Source of the DNA: Theristus sp. LFF4_11
Lineage: Eukaryota > Nematoda > Chromadorea > Monhysterida > Xyalidae
Direction: 5' to 3'
DNA: 64,000 nt
Assembly (NCBI GenBank): GCA_030248135.1
Contig: JASANC010005700.1
Coordinates: 1 to 64,000 of the forward strand
The notes beneath the pieces are model-generated. The model had not been told where the DNA came from and did not search any database. It worked only from the letters and a program-made list of their open reading frames with translations. The translations under genes and the position numbers were made by a program. This document shows, one piece after another, positions 34,401 to 44,904 of the stretch. Positions within the stretch are counted from its first letter, which is position 1. Every line of letters starts with the position of its first letter.

Positions 34401-35221
34401 TCATGCCTTCGGTATTGAGTTGCATACAAAATAAGAGGCGCCAAAAATATATCATTTTTAATTACAAACCTGAAAATGGGGCAAAAAATGAACAACGAGC
34501 ATACAAATTCAATATTTGAAAAAAATCAACTTTGTCAGTTTAAAAAGTTGCCCTTTTTGACGTTAGGAATTTTGCACACTTTTTTCAAATAATAAGTGAG
34601 GTAAATTTTCTAGATAAGTAACGTAAGGTTCTGTTTAGACCTCAGACTCAAATAGACGGTGAATAGCCAGAGATAAGTTCTCGTGATACAACTATCTCAC
34701 ATGCCATCAATTACTCGCTTAAAATTGTAGAGGCCTGTTTGCCAACTGTATCATACCTGAAGGTCAAGGCAATGGCTGAGAATGTCATTGAGGAAAGTCG
34801 ATGATCGTCGACGTCTCTCGACCATGGGACTGAGTGGCCGGTAGCTGGTTGTGTTCTTTAGTCCAAATCGATTATGCAAAACCTGCAGATAAAAGGAACC
34901 GTGAGTGAACAACCATTTTCGCAATTTAAATGCAGGTAGCAGGTGTATGTTTGTTGAAGTGAAACCAATTCCCAAGCTTAAAGGCTGTAAAAAATGTTTG
35001 ATGACTGAAACAGAAAAACGACATTTTCTCACGTGTGAAATGAAATGTGGTTTGCCAAAAAAAACTGATTTTGAAAATACCTGATCAACTGACAGGCTGA
35101 ATCGACGTATTTGTTGCCTGATTGGTCCTGCACGTTTTGGCGATTTGTTTGTTTGACTAGTTGAAGGCTGTGCTCCAGCAACCCCTCCAAGGCTGTTACG
35201 ATGCGGCTGTCTGTGCGGCAT
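25468..35221 (-). CDS. Three-domain globin, predicted 944 aa
   Basis: The ten minus-strand exons, in transcript order, are 35221-35081, 34882-34757, 30383-30233, 30127-29958, 29042-28594, 27599-27221, 27159-26531, 26413-26203, 26116-25820 and 25749-25468. All nine GT-AG introns agree in phase and total 2835 bases. The Arg/Ser-rich N-terminus (1-89) has no signal peptide. Domain 1 spans about 105-265: an A-helix-like VEVEAMQQSW, an acidic insert, then LGKSHYQQRV with proximal His 210, GWFIFREEMLVALV and GWTKLLQFVAHEV. Domain 2 spans about 400-530: LMLLKHSWEKAK, FKTEH with His 486, and AWLRFQEAVL. Domain 3 spans about 765-940: VEMQAIRDAW, FGKTSFEQRM with Ser 865 at the His position, and GWSKLIAFVMREV. 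Ser/Gln-rich linkers separate the domains. A central phase-0 intron recurs 14 residues before each proximal position in domains 1 and 3, and at the same point in domain 2. The reading as one gene rather than three rests on phase continuity and needs transcript proof. The role (oxygen binding, sensing or redox) is not deducible. Confidence 0.78.
27643..27746. repeat. Hairpin-forming inverted repeat in globin intron 5
   Basis: GGGATGTTGCGGGCCAAGA and its complement TCTTGGCCCGCAACATCCC are perfect arms about 60 bases apart. It lies 8 bases from the neighbouring TIR transposon (27754) and close to the acceptor of globin exon 6. It may be a small foldback element. Confidence 0.6.
27754..28510 (-). 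mobile_element. TIR transposon with transposase C-terminus, in globin intron 5
   Basis: Inverted termini beginning TACAGGGTGTCCCAGCTAGA are perfect for about 38 bases on both ends. On the minus strand (28321-28061) an open frame reads WVGRSGPIAWPARSPDITAC DYWLWGAVKYRVYE, characteristic of the catalytic C-terminus of Tc1/mariner-type DDE transposases, with Asp in CDYWLWG at the third catalytic position. The N-terminal two thirds are missing. The element lies within the intron between globin exons 5 and 6. Confidence 0.85.
29503..29599. repeat. Foldback element (TTAA-flanked hairpin) in globin intron 4
   Basis: About 97 bases form one hairpin. TTAAGGGCGCATTCATGTTG at the left pairs with CAACATGAATGCGCCTTAA at the right, and TAGTATTTAGTG pairs with CACTAAATACTG further in. 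The TTAA ends resemble piggyBac-type MITE sites, but no transposase relative is present. Confidence 0.7.
29745..29951. repeat. Long foldback element at the 5' end of globin intron 4
   Basis: GGCGGCCAAAAGTGTTGGAA on the left pairs with TTCCAACACTTTTGGCCGCC on the right. Further pairing (GTTGCATCAGCCGT, CTATTATAAGAATTT, ACGTTGGGT) continues almost to the centre, giving arms of roughly 100 bases. It begins at the seventh base of the intron after globin exon 4, so the hairpin base abuts the 5' splice site. Confidence 0.75.
30590..33010. repeat. G/C-tract and CTATCTAT repeat block in globin intron 2
   Basis: About 2.4 kb of imperfectly repeated modules combine runs of 7-19 G or C, the tetranucleotide CTAT, AAAATTTT and the motif GGAACAACTATG or CTAGAACAACTATG. 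Related but decayed modules occur near 38440-38800 and 40310-40380. A short TTAGGA-type tract lies at 31712-31742. Long open frames here are chance readings of Gly/Pro codons. Many G-runs on one strand would permit quadruplex formation. Assembly or consensus error is likely in the longest homopolymers. Confidence 0.65.
31800..31985 (+). repeat. Diverged copy of the hAT-like family
   Basis: This segment follows the same word order as positions 300-460 (AGCAGTCGATTTTGG, GTTTTACC, AAGTTTTTGAGCGTC, CAAAGCTTGG, TTTCCGATGCAG), but with many substitutions. It is an old internal fragment of the family nested at 1-3075. Confidence 0.6.
33855..34100. repeat. Two tandem copies of a 122-base unit
   Basis: The unit beginning GTTGTTGGAGTTGCGTTGCA occurs at about 33855-33976 and again at about 33978-34100. 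It spans the left boundary of the element starting at 33901, joining host flank to transposon end. The copies differ by only a few bases. Confidence 0.75.
33901..34397. mobile_element. hAT-like element with AACCGGTTT motifs
   Basis: TAGGGATGAAAAAAACCCGG at the left and CCGTGCCACCCCTA at the right are bounded by the 8-base direct repeat CCTTCATG (33893-33900 and 34398-34405). The interior has AAACCGGTTT palindromes and no coding capacity. It sits in intron 2 of the globin gene and resembles the element at 38957-39732. Confidence 0.75.
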
Positions 35222-38200
35222 ATTTCACTCATTCAGCTGTTCTTGCTGGTCGGATACGACACGCTAATATCCTGGATGTCTGCTGCAGTGCTGTCTTCTT
35301 GCGGTCATTGTGCTGTGTATGTTGTGTGAATGAGAACTGACACATCACCACAGCTTGTCCATTGAACGCTTGCGAACGCACACAAGATCCTGTTCTCATT
35401 TTTTATTTAATAGCGTTGAAAAACCTACTCAAGTGCTATGCTATTCAGTTGAATTTCAAAGAAGCCTGTGAAAAGTGGCATGTGCGTAGGTGAATTACAG
35501 AGCGGTCGGGTGCACGCGTAAAAAGCAGCTTGCTCATTAGAACAAGCGGCAGATGCTGTGGGCGACTAATTTATAACAAAACAGGCTGTCCAGAGACGCA
35601 TCACCGTGTAGCCGATTCAATTATATGCTGGCAGTTGCAACACACACAGCAACTGAACGTGAACTGTCCGACAGTGTTTTATAAAGTTGCATGAATGTTT
35701 TACCTCAAAACACGACAAGTGTCTTTTGAGTGCGTGCAATGCTTCAGGCTATACAAACAGCATGGCACAGCATGTGATCAAAATCTATTAGACACTACTG
35801 CATTTGGTATTTGTTTATTTCAGTTTTAAGTTGAAAGAAAGCAATAAAAGGGAGCGCTGCTGCTTGCGGCGAACTCTGCAAATAAACGCGTTTTGTGGTG
35901 GCTAGAAAATGGTCAAATCGCAGATGGTTTCACTTTCAATAAATATTGCGGTGTTTTGTGTTTCAATGATGTTTTCTTTATTTTTGTAGGCCATGGGTGG
36001 CTTGTTTTTGTGTGGCTAAATTTGAAACCTGTGTTCAAGAATGATGATGCTTTATTGATGAGCCGAACACAACCTAATACGGCAATAATAATTATTTTAA
36101 CACAAAACGCACATTTTTTAAGAACGAAAATAAAAAAAACAGAGCGAATGTCTTGTTCAGTTCTTTTTCAGTCAAGTTCAAATAATGTTGTGTCGCTAAA
36201 ACATTTGTGAACACAGTGGCATTTATGGTCTTATTTTTGGACTGATCTAACTGGGAAACTTCTTTTGAGGAGCACAGAAGCAAGATACAGTCTTTGTCAT
36301 ATGAGTTGAAGGGGCATAAATGTTTTAAATCAAATCTTAGCGTATTAATTAGTGATCGTCGAATCCGTCTCCGTCAATTGGTGCTCGCGGCAGATATTTT
36401 TATAAAATGCTGTGTATTTTGCAACTTACTTGCGTGCTCCAGCGAACTAAAAAAAGATAATCGCTGTTGGCATGTGGAAAGTGTTCTTGATTGACTTGAC
36501 AGTCGTGCTTCGATACGCTTTCAGCTGCACATGATGCTTTGAACACACTCTTTCGAACATTCCTTCTTGCAAACTGACGTACACATACAGGGTGGTGAAC
36601 AAAGGGCTTGCCACTATTATGCAATGAATACAGTGCACTTCCGTGTGCACGGGTATAATTATATAAACTCTGAATGACATGACACTGAGAGATGTTACAA
36701 ACACTTCTGGAGGCGTTTTCTGTTCGTGGAGGCATGTATTTTTCATTGCTGTTAGAAATCCTGAACTTGTTAGAAGTCCAAGACTTTTGTCGTCTCGACA
36801 GGTTGAGTCCTTCATTTCAGCGGACTGAGTAACTAACTACTCAAGCCTGTTGTTAAATTTATTTCCACGGCTACACAGAGCATTCCGTGTAACACGCAAC
36901 CTCCATCAAAATACAAGTAAACTTGTAAACGGTCGTAGGTCTGCAGACACCTGTGTTGTGTGGCAATGTGCAGTTACCCTGTACAGAGAGAATGCAGAAG
37001 CCTCCAAAGATTTTCATTACAACTACACAGCATCGTGTTTATGTGCATTGTATATCAGATTATGTCAGCATACATACGTTTTGATCGCATGTGACATGTA
37101 TGAAACAGAATGCTTAGTTCTGAAGCTAGTCTTAGTTTTGCTGAAGAATTGCACAGTTGCTCACGTGAGAAGTTTAGTTGAACCAATTTAGCGGCTTTTA
37201 GCAATGTATCATGTCATGTGGTGTGTGCTCGCACATCGAAATAAGATTGCACAAAGTAATTTGTAGCATCAATTATTCAGTGAAAGTTGCTTTCTTTCAG
37301 CACATACAAATAGGAGGGAAAGAAGCAAGTCTTCAGACGCATCTTCAATTAAGCTACATCGAATACAGTGCTGTGCTTCAGTCCTTTCTTTGTGATTGCA
37401 AAAATCCGGTTCAGGGATTCAACGAAGTGCACAACAAAAATTAGCATGCAAAGAAAAATTTTTGTTTTGATGAAGTTTGTATAAATTAAATTTAGTAATA
37501 TAAAGTTGCATTGAGTTATTTTGTCTATTCGTCACTCATTCACTGTGAATAACCGGAAACAACACAGGACCAGAATATAAATGGCTGAGTATGGATATAA
37601 ATTGAATGAATGGCAACAATATTTCGAGAGCGGATGAATGCCCATTTTCAAAAGATCAAAATTTTAAGTAAAAATACCAATGTAACTACCCAAAAACGAC
37701 CTCAGCAGAGAACGCAACACAAATCATAAAAGCGCAGAGTGGGTCCCAAACAGTGTGCACGCTGTTCGCTTACTCGTCCTCGTCCTCGCAATTGGGAAGC
37801 GCAAACGCACATGTGAGGGATAGCGTTAGTAAAAACCGGTTTTTTATCAGTAAAAACTGGTTTTTTATGTTATCAACAGCAATTTTCCAATTTTTCCAGC
37901 CCTAACTAAAACAACGACAACCGATTGGGCAGTACATGAAAGCAACAACAAAACATAGACCGACAAGCAATTGGTATCTCAAGTGTGCAGCCTTCTCCAG
38001 CGAAAGGGCGTCCTTTGTATGCTTGTTATTGTTGGAACAATCAATACCGTAAATTCTTATTACAGTAGAATTCCTAAAACGGTCCCATAAAGGCTGAATT
38101 TTTTGTGGAACTATTTCATTACATAAATTTCTGTGGTATAAAAGTGGGACTTCATCAATAATAAAGCCCTTTTTCACCTTTTCAAAGCCCTCATTTTAAG

Positions 38201-38956
38201 CAGTTATGAGGTAAACCAGAGAAGCATGGTATTTGAACATGAATCAGCACTTTTGAGACAACAACCGAAACAGCAAAAACTAAATCAAAAGCTATTAAGG
38301 ATTTGAAAACGAGGCAACGAGGCGAAAACGTTTTTGGATTCGTAATGAAACATCATTCTAGAAGTTCGTGTATATTCTGCATTTGAAGTTCGCTTGAAGA
38401 TTTTTTATTTTTTAATATTGACAGTAGTGCCTCGAAATCGGAGACGTAGTTGTTCTGAGGAGACCGCCCTTCTCCCATTTTTTTTAAAATTCCCTGAATG
38501 ATAAGTTGCTTTGGCTGAGCTATTGCCTATCTCAAATGTTTATCAGCTGGCTATCTATTTAAAAATAATGTTTCCGACTGCATGAAATAGAAAATAAAAA
38601 GAGATTATGCAAAATACGTGTTTATCCTTTTTTGCGTAATTACATTTTAAGCACAAATTGATATTTTTTACGTATTTTCAGAATTTTCACCATCTATCTA
38701 TATAATTTCAAAATTTTGACCACCCAAGTCACTCCCCCACCCGCGCCGCGCCTTCTCCCAAGTTGTTGCAGCTAGCTACAGTCTAGCTAGATAACATATA
38801 CACTCGCTAATTGGTCGGATCCTCAAGCTCCGTATCCTTCTTTCTTTCTGGGAACGGGATTCGGTTAAAATCATGTTTCTTCGATTGTTAAGCAGTTTCT
38901 TTTTATTTTTTATGTCGATAAATTACCAAATTCCGAAAATTTGCATTGGTCAGAAT
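35222..38956. other. Intergenic upstream of the globin gene
   Basis: About 3.7 kb without a recognisable gene. The immediate upstream part should hold the globin promoter. A TACAGGGT motif at 36587 and its complement at 36977-36985 may mark a decayed TIR element, but the inner sequence does not pair convincingly. CCGGTTTTTTAT motifs at 37835-37875 resemble fragments of the AACCGG hAT-like family. G/C-tract repeat debris with CTATCTAT lies at 38440-38800. Confidence 0.4.
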
Positions 38957-39732
38957 TAGGGTTGGTAAAAAACCGGTTTTTATATTGCCAGGAAAAAAAC
39001 GGTTTCTTTTCCGTTTTAAAACCGTTTTAAAATTATAAAAAAACCGAATGATTCCCAGCTCCTAAACTTTCCAGAACTTGGCATCTTGAACTTATAATAG
39101 GAAATACATCAAAATTAGTGGTTTTGAGCAGCGTAAAGTGCTGTTTTCGAACATACAACCGACCCAATTTGCTGTTTTTGCCACCCAATGCTACCCAATT
39201 TTTTGTTTCAAATCAAGCCAATTTCGCTTTTATTGGTTTCCAGGGCAGCACGTTCAATAAGTTGAAAACAAAGACTGAGCAGTGTAGGTGTGGGGAGCGG
39301 GGAGGGACGGTTGCAAGGAGACCGGATAGCTGACCCCGATTAGGGGGCGAGATTTGCAGAAATGCAAAGTGAAACCGGTAGCGGATTGCGTTCGAAAAAT
39401 AACAACGAACTTCACGTATTTCATCAGTTACCCTGTGCAAATCGACAACATCGTCAGTCAGTCTATATGCACTTAGTTTAACAGTCACCTTGTCTTCATC
39501 GTATTTCACTTGACCCTTGCCACAAAAGCTTCTGCAAAATGATGCTTCACCAGTTCAGTTCGACACAGTTCACTGCACCGTTTTTTCAAAAATATAATTT
39601 TACATTTTATCAATCAAACGAAAAATTGTGATTTTTGACCACGAAGTTTATAAATTTTTAAGGTAAAAAACCTGTTCTTTATTTTTTCAAGAAAAAAACT
39701 GGAAAAACCGTTTTTTTCCTGTGCCAACCCTA
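38957..39732. mobile_element. hAT-like non-autonomous element, AACCGG family
   Basis: It starts TAGGGTTGGTAAAAAACCGG and ends CCTGTGCCAACCCTA. It is flanked by GTCAGAAT (38949-38956) and GTCACAAT (39733-39740), an 8-base duplication with one mismatch. It is 776 bp with no transposase. It is a relative of the element at 33901-34397. Confidence 0.75.
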
Positions 39733-39818
39733 GTCACAATGTCAGAAAAGTTTTTTTTTTGGTTGATTGACGGCGACGACGTCGTCGATGGTTTTTGTTT
39801 TTAGTTTTTCCTTTTAGG

Positions 39819-40055
39819 CATGAAAAGAGCGTGCCGCCGCTGGCCGCTGCTTCGTGTTCAAAACACAGAGCAGAAGAACTCAGCAGGTAATAGTATTTAT
39901 CGACAATGTGAACAATCTTTGAACAACAATGAACCAATCGTTGAAAGTGGAATCAAAACCGTCAAAATCGTTGGAAACCAGTTTTGTTATTTTGTTTGTT
40001 TGTTTTGAATTTGTTTTGAACACGCAGCAGCGGCTAGCGGTACGCTCTTTTCATG
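39819..40055. repeat. Inverted-repeat element with about 45-base arms
   Basis: CATGAAAAGAGCGTGCCGCC on the left pairs with the right-hand end ...TAGCGGTACGCTCTTTTCATG. The arms extend to AACACGAAGCAGCGG-type sequence and are separated by about 145 bases. Weaker pairing continues outside the arms. No duplication or coding potential is evident. Confidence 0.6.
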
Positions 40056-40563
40056 TCTGAAAGCAAAAATCAACCAATTTGTTGCCGTTAATTAACCAAA
40101 ACAACTTTACTTTTCTAAAATTTTGACAAACGTTTGGAATTTGGTAGTTAATCGATTTAGGTATTTGCTGGCATGAAAAAAATTAAAAGAAACCGCTCAA
40201 CAATCGAAGAAACCTAAATCCCATTTCCAGAAAGAAACAGGGGTGCGAAGCGTGAGGAGCCGACCAATCAGCGAGTTGTATATGTTATCTAGATACTGAA
40301 TCTATCTGTAAAAAAATTCGTTCCAGCTTATTGTTCCATGTTGCCCCCTCCCCAACCCCCTGCTTTGGAACAACTATGATCGCAAAACCTTAGCAGGTTT
40401 TTAGCATTTTAAAAAACTGATAGACTAAGTCCATTCTGGGTCAGAATTTGCGGAATATCACATCGATACGCTTACTCTGTAAGCAATAAAATTCTTTCAA
40501 CGCTTGTCAGAAGAAATATGAAATGTGAAGGTAGATATATAGAGATAGATATGTATATCTTGA

Positions 40564-43500
40564 TTATTCAGCTTCCATTTTAATGCTGTCTTCTATCTCC
40601 ATTGCACCACCGGTTGCTTCGGCACTTGATTCGTTGGGCTGCAGTTGATTCGCGGTTGTCATTGCAAGCGCTGGCGGCGTTGTGTCATCACCTTCGTCTA
40701 TTCGTGAGCCGCAGCCAGTCGTCTCGTTTAATCGTTCCTACGTGCATAGTTTTGGTGTGTCGTTGTTTTCGATACACCGATTGATAGAGAGCTTGCCCAT
40801 GAACACGCACAAAAGCTGTGTTATATGAACATGAATCACCGTCAACGTCATCGTACCTGCGGTTCATTGGAAATTGCTAGTGTTGGGGGCCGCGTCGCAA
40901 TCGCATGCCTTCTTGGCAGACTTTCGGAATACGCACGACGGTTTCGCAGTGCGGCCACCTCAACCGCAGCCAGTTGTTCGTTCTGATCGCCTGCTGCAGT
41001 GCCACTGACAGCCGAATGTGGCAGGCTGTCCGTTGAGCTCATGGTTTGCGCCACCGACAATGAGCTTCCGCCATCCGTATATGGCGAGCGACTCCGACTC
41101 GATTGATGCTGCAATAACGAGCCAATAGATGCGTCGCCCACCTGTAACAGGCGCTGTTGATTGTCTCACGCTACTCTACGATTTCTTCCTATTTCGAACC
41201 TCTAACAATAGAAAAGTACTGCTTGCATTGCTTGAACTGGATGATGTTGTCCTTGCTTCGATGATACGGGCTGTTCTCGCGGATGTGGTGGGATATTTTT
41301 GGCGGAAAAGCTGTATATTTACCGGTGTCTCGTCTATAGTCATTGACGAACTAGCGGTGGAACTGCCCTGCTGTTGTTGATGCTGAAGTAGTTGTTGTTG
41401 GAGGTGTTGGTGTAGCTGTTGCTGCTGCTGCACAGACATATTTGATGTCGAGGCGTCTGAAGAGCATTCGCAATAACGCGTTTTGATTAGAACTAATCAA
41501 CAAAAATCTGAGGTTATTCTTGACTGGCAGTAAAATCTATTATAGCTTTAGGGTTGCGACCAATTTCGCGTTTCGACCAATTTCGTCATCGTTTTAGAGA
41601 AGTTGAAACTACTTGTACTTTACCTAAGTGTGCCATATGACTAGCCAATGCCTCTTTGCGTCGATTCATGAACCATATAGCTACTACTGCATGTGTGATG
41701 AGCTCGCGTGCCACCAGTGCCGGTGAACCAAGACCTATGAGATTTTAAAGATTGGGCAACATTTGACGCAGACTGAAGACACACGCTGAACGTGCAGATG
41801 ATTTGTTGAAAAGTTGCAAAACGACGAACTTCTTCGCTCTTCACACACTGTTCGATTACATTCGTTTGCGATCTCGATGCGCTTCTGCAGATCGGGACAC
41901 GGATTCTCGTTGTAATAACGCTCCAAAATTCGATGAACGTTCGGTCTGAGCTGTCGACTTATCGGAGAGGCAGCAGCATCGGACAACGATTGTGCCCTAG
42001 CACGCATTGACGGGTCAAGGGCACCTAGGTCGCTTGTGCTACTGGTTGCCGTGCCGTACGGATCAACGATGAAGCGTGCTAAAAGCAGACAGAGGAAACG
42101 GTCTGCATGCAGCTGCATCATTTCAATTGCCAGCAGTCGCACGGACTGCGCGTAAAACTGCGTCTACAGGCGGAATTCTTCATTGACTTACCCATGCATT
42201 CCGGATTTCGACGACAGTTCAGATACCAGATGAATATTTTCGTTCTACAGCGTAACGACAAATCTTTGTAATTGCCGTTCAAAAACTTTGACACGTATGG
42301 CTGCGATATGCCCGTCATCGCACCAATCGTGGTCTGCCGAAGCTGATACTGTTGAATGAACTGCTTCATTTCGGCAATGCCCGCTTCTTCGCCATTTCTG
42401 ACAAAAACAATAAAAAGAATGCTGTTCGTGTTTCAAGCGTGAGTTGAATTGTGTATCTTGAATTTTTGAGGTGGAGACGAGCGACTTTCTTTGCAGTTTT
42501 TTGGTCATCCTTGAACTTGGTGCGTTCACGATGTAAACATTGAGGCAATGGGCTGTGTGATGTTTTGTTTCATCGTTAGCAAGCCTCGTGCTGTTGAAAT
42601 GGTTGTACCCAATCAAATTATTAGCTTACTTTAGCAGTTCATCCAGTTCTGCAGGATCTTGTAGTGCTATGAATTCTTGAATGTCTGGTTTTGGAGGCTG
42701 CGAACGAGCGCTAACGGTCATTCGGCCGCCGCCAATGTTTCGAAACTGCTCTGGTATGTAGCCGTTCGGTAGCTGTTGCTCGGGTGACCCGCTGAGTGGT
42801 ATTTGCAGAGCACTTAGCTGAAAAGAGTTTTCAATAGAGTTCAAGTTCTAGTTATTTTTTAATATCTCGCATACTCATCGGTTAATCCAATGAGCACGAT
42901 TATTTCAATCGGCGACAATCCCAAATTTTCTAATCCCAATTTTCCTTGCATATTGTTGTGACTTTGAGTTTCAACGGAAACCATCGTTTGGTTTTGAATA
43001 CTGGCGTATAGTGTTTTTACGTTTTTTTTTTTATTTTTTTATTGCCCTGCTTGTACCATTATAACTGCGTACCAACAAATTTCTACCTCAGCAAAGTGAC
43101 CGTTCGTGGCACGTGATAATTATCCACGTCTTCTGTCGGCAATGCCGTGTGGTTTAAAGAAAACGTGCAATAGTTTCAAAACTTGGTTACTGTGTGTTCA
43201 TACGTGCATATGACCGCAATGACCTGTTGATGTCAGACGTCACGCTTTGCATTAGGCTGCAAACTGTCGTACCCGTACACAGTCTGAGTCTTGTTTCGCT
43301 GTTGCGTTTGTGTGTGTGTGTTGGCAATGAGAACGTGGATTGCTACGTTTTACACAGACTGACTGAATATGTTACACACACACAATACTTTGGTCGTAAA
43401 GTAGTAAAGTTAGAAAAAACAAGCCACACACAGAAAGTTTTAAAAAATCAGAATATTATAGATACTTTACTCTACACATAAGTGGCTGCTAAAGTCAGAC

Positions 43501-44904
43501 AAAATGATTATTGCTGGTGGGGTCACCGCCATTAAGAAAATAAATTTCTTACTATGATTCAAAAACAAATTCTGGCAAACCGAAAAACATGAAATACATT
43601 TACTTGGCACTTGCTTACCCGAGCTTGTAGAAACTCTTGTGGAGAGCGTGGTGTTGCTTTTGTTTGATTGTGTGACGGCATTATCGCGGAAAATGACTGC
43701 CTCCGCAACGGTGCAGTGTTCACGGGTGGCTGCAGACGGGACGTGGTTGCCGCCAGACTCACTTGTTGTTGCTGCTTGAAGTTGGGTTTTCCAAGAGTTT
43801 CTTTAGTGGGCACTTTCATTTCAGTGTTATTGCTGTTGTATACAGCTTGATTCAACAAGACACAACATTCGTGAACACACTGCATTACCTGTTGCTGTCT
43901 GTGTAACTGCGACAGCATGGCAACGTGTGACGCGGCAGCGTCGGCCAACACATTGCTTTGGCCCGGTGACGACGTTTGGTGCATTGTTAGTTGCGACACC
44001 ATGTCCGTTGCGCCAAACAATGAGTGGTATTTCGCTGCTGCTGATTGTTGCGCGTGTTGTTGCTGATTTGCAGCCGGCGGTGATGAGATCAACGTAGCGC
44101 TGTGACTCTGTCGGCTGTTCGTTCGATCCTCGCCGAATGCGGTGGTCGGACTGCAAACCGTTTGCCGTTGATGATCTGCTGCTCCCTGGCTGCAACGATT
44201 CTCGAGTTTAATCGATGCCATCTACACTAACTCTATAACATATCCAACCAGTTGATGCATGCATCCTGCGCATGAATTGCTGTGAGTGAAGGCGGACTTT
44301 GGTTTGCATAGAATCCATGCATTTCATGAGCACCAACCAATCAGCTAGTTGGATATGTTATACAGATCAAGATATATACAATGTACATTGTATATATAGA
44401 TTTAGAGTGTATTTAGAGTGTCTCCCTAAGCACTGAGAAGCCGTGAAGCAGACATAATGGCATTCATGAAAGCATACCCTGGGATCTGGTGTGTCCGCTG
44501 TTGCTGCGTTGCCGTCGATGTTGAAGGCCCTCCAAGTTGGTCAACGATGGGGCCGAGTGCAACTAGTTTCTGCTCTCCGGCTGGTATGCTACTCAGGTCA
44601 CTTTCTAACAAGTCCAGCGTGCGAAACGCCTAAGTAGTCAAGACTCAAGAGTGAATACGAATAGCTAAAAAATTCAAGAGCATCAAAGTAATAACTACGC
44701 AAAAGTAAAAAATCATGAAATTAGTATAACGGTGGTAAACTGTGATCGAAAAGTTCAAACACAAATAAAGTCACGGAAATCACAATTCACATTAAAAATA
44801 CGGAAGTAAGTGCAAACCTGAATAACAGCTTCAGGACTGATGCCGGTGGCGCGTAGCCGTCTAATCAGTTCTAGCTGTTCAACGGTAAACAGACCACTGC
44901 TCAT
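40564..44904 (-). CDS. HMBOX1: HMBOX1-like homeobox protein
   Basis: This is a nuclear DNA-binding protein of the HNF1-related HMBOX1/HOT1 class. Vertebrate HMBOX1 binds double-stranded telomeric repeats and acts as a transcription regulator. The ten minus-strand exons, in transcript order, are 44904-44818, 44629-44478, 44189-43619, 42817-42630, 42397-42192, 42078-41845, 41734-41624, 41456-41323, 41141-40857 and 40737-40564. The phases close at 713 aa. Residues 7-35 (FTVEQLELIRRLRATGISPE) match the HMBOX1 N-terminal dimerisation-type motif. Residues about 340-400 (FIQQYQLRQTTIGAMTGISQ and on) form the POU-like helix-turn-helix. The atypical homeodomain is about 440-515, with the diagnostic recognition helix VAIWFMNRRKEA. 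Gln-rich tracts flank it. The C-terminus IEDSIKMEAE carries a sumoylation-type IKxE, as vertebrate relatives do. The exon 3 start is chosen so that phase 2 is continuous. Confidence 0.88.

Noticed and set aside
36587..36985. Possible TIR element with TACAGGGT ends
   Set aside because: Only about eight terminal bases and one inner word pair. This is too weak to call.
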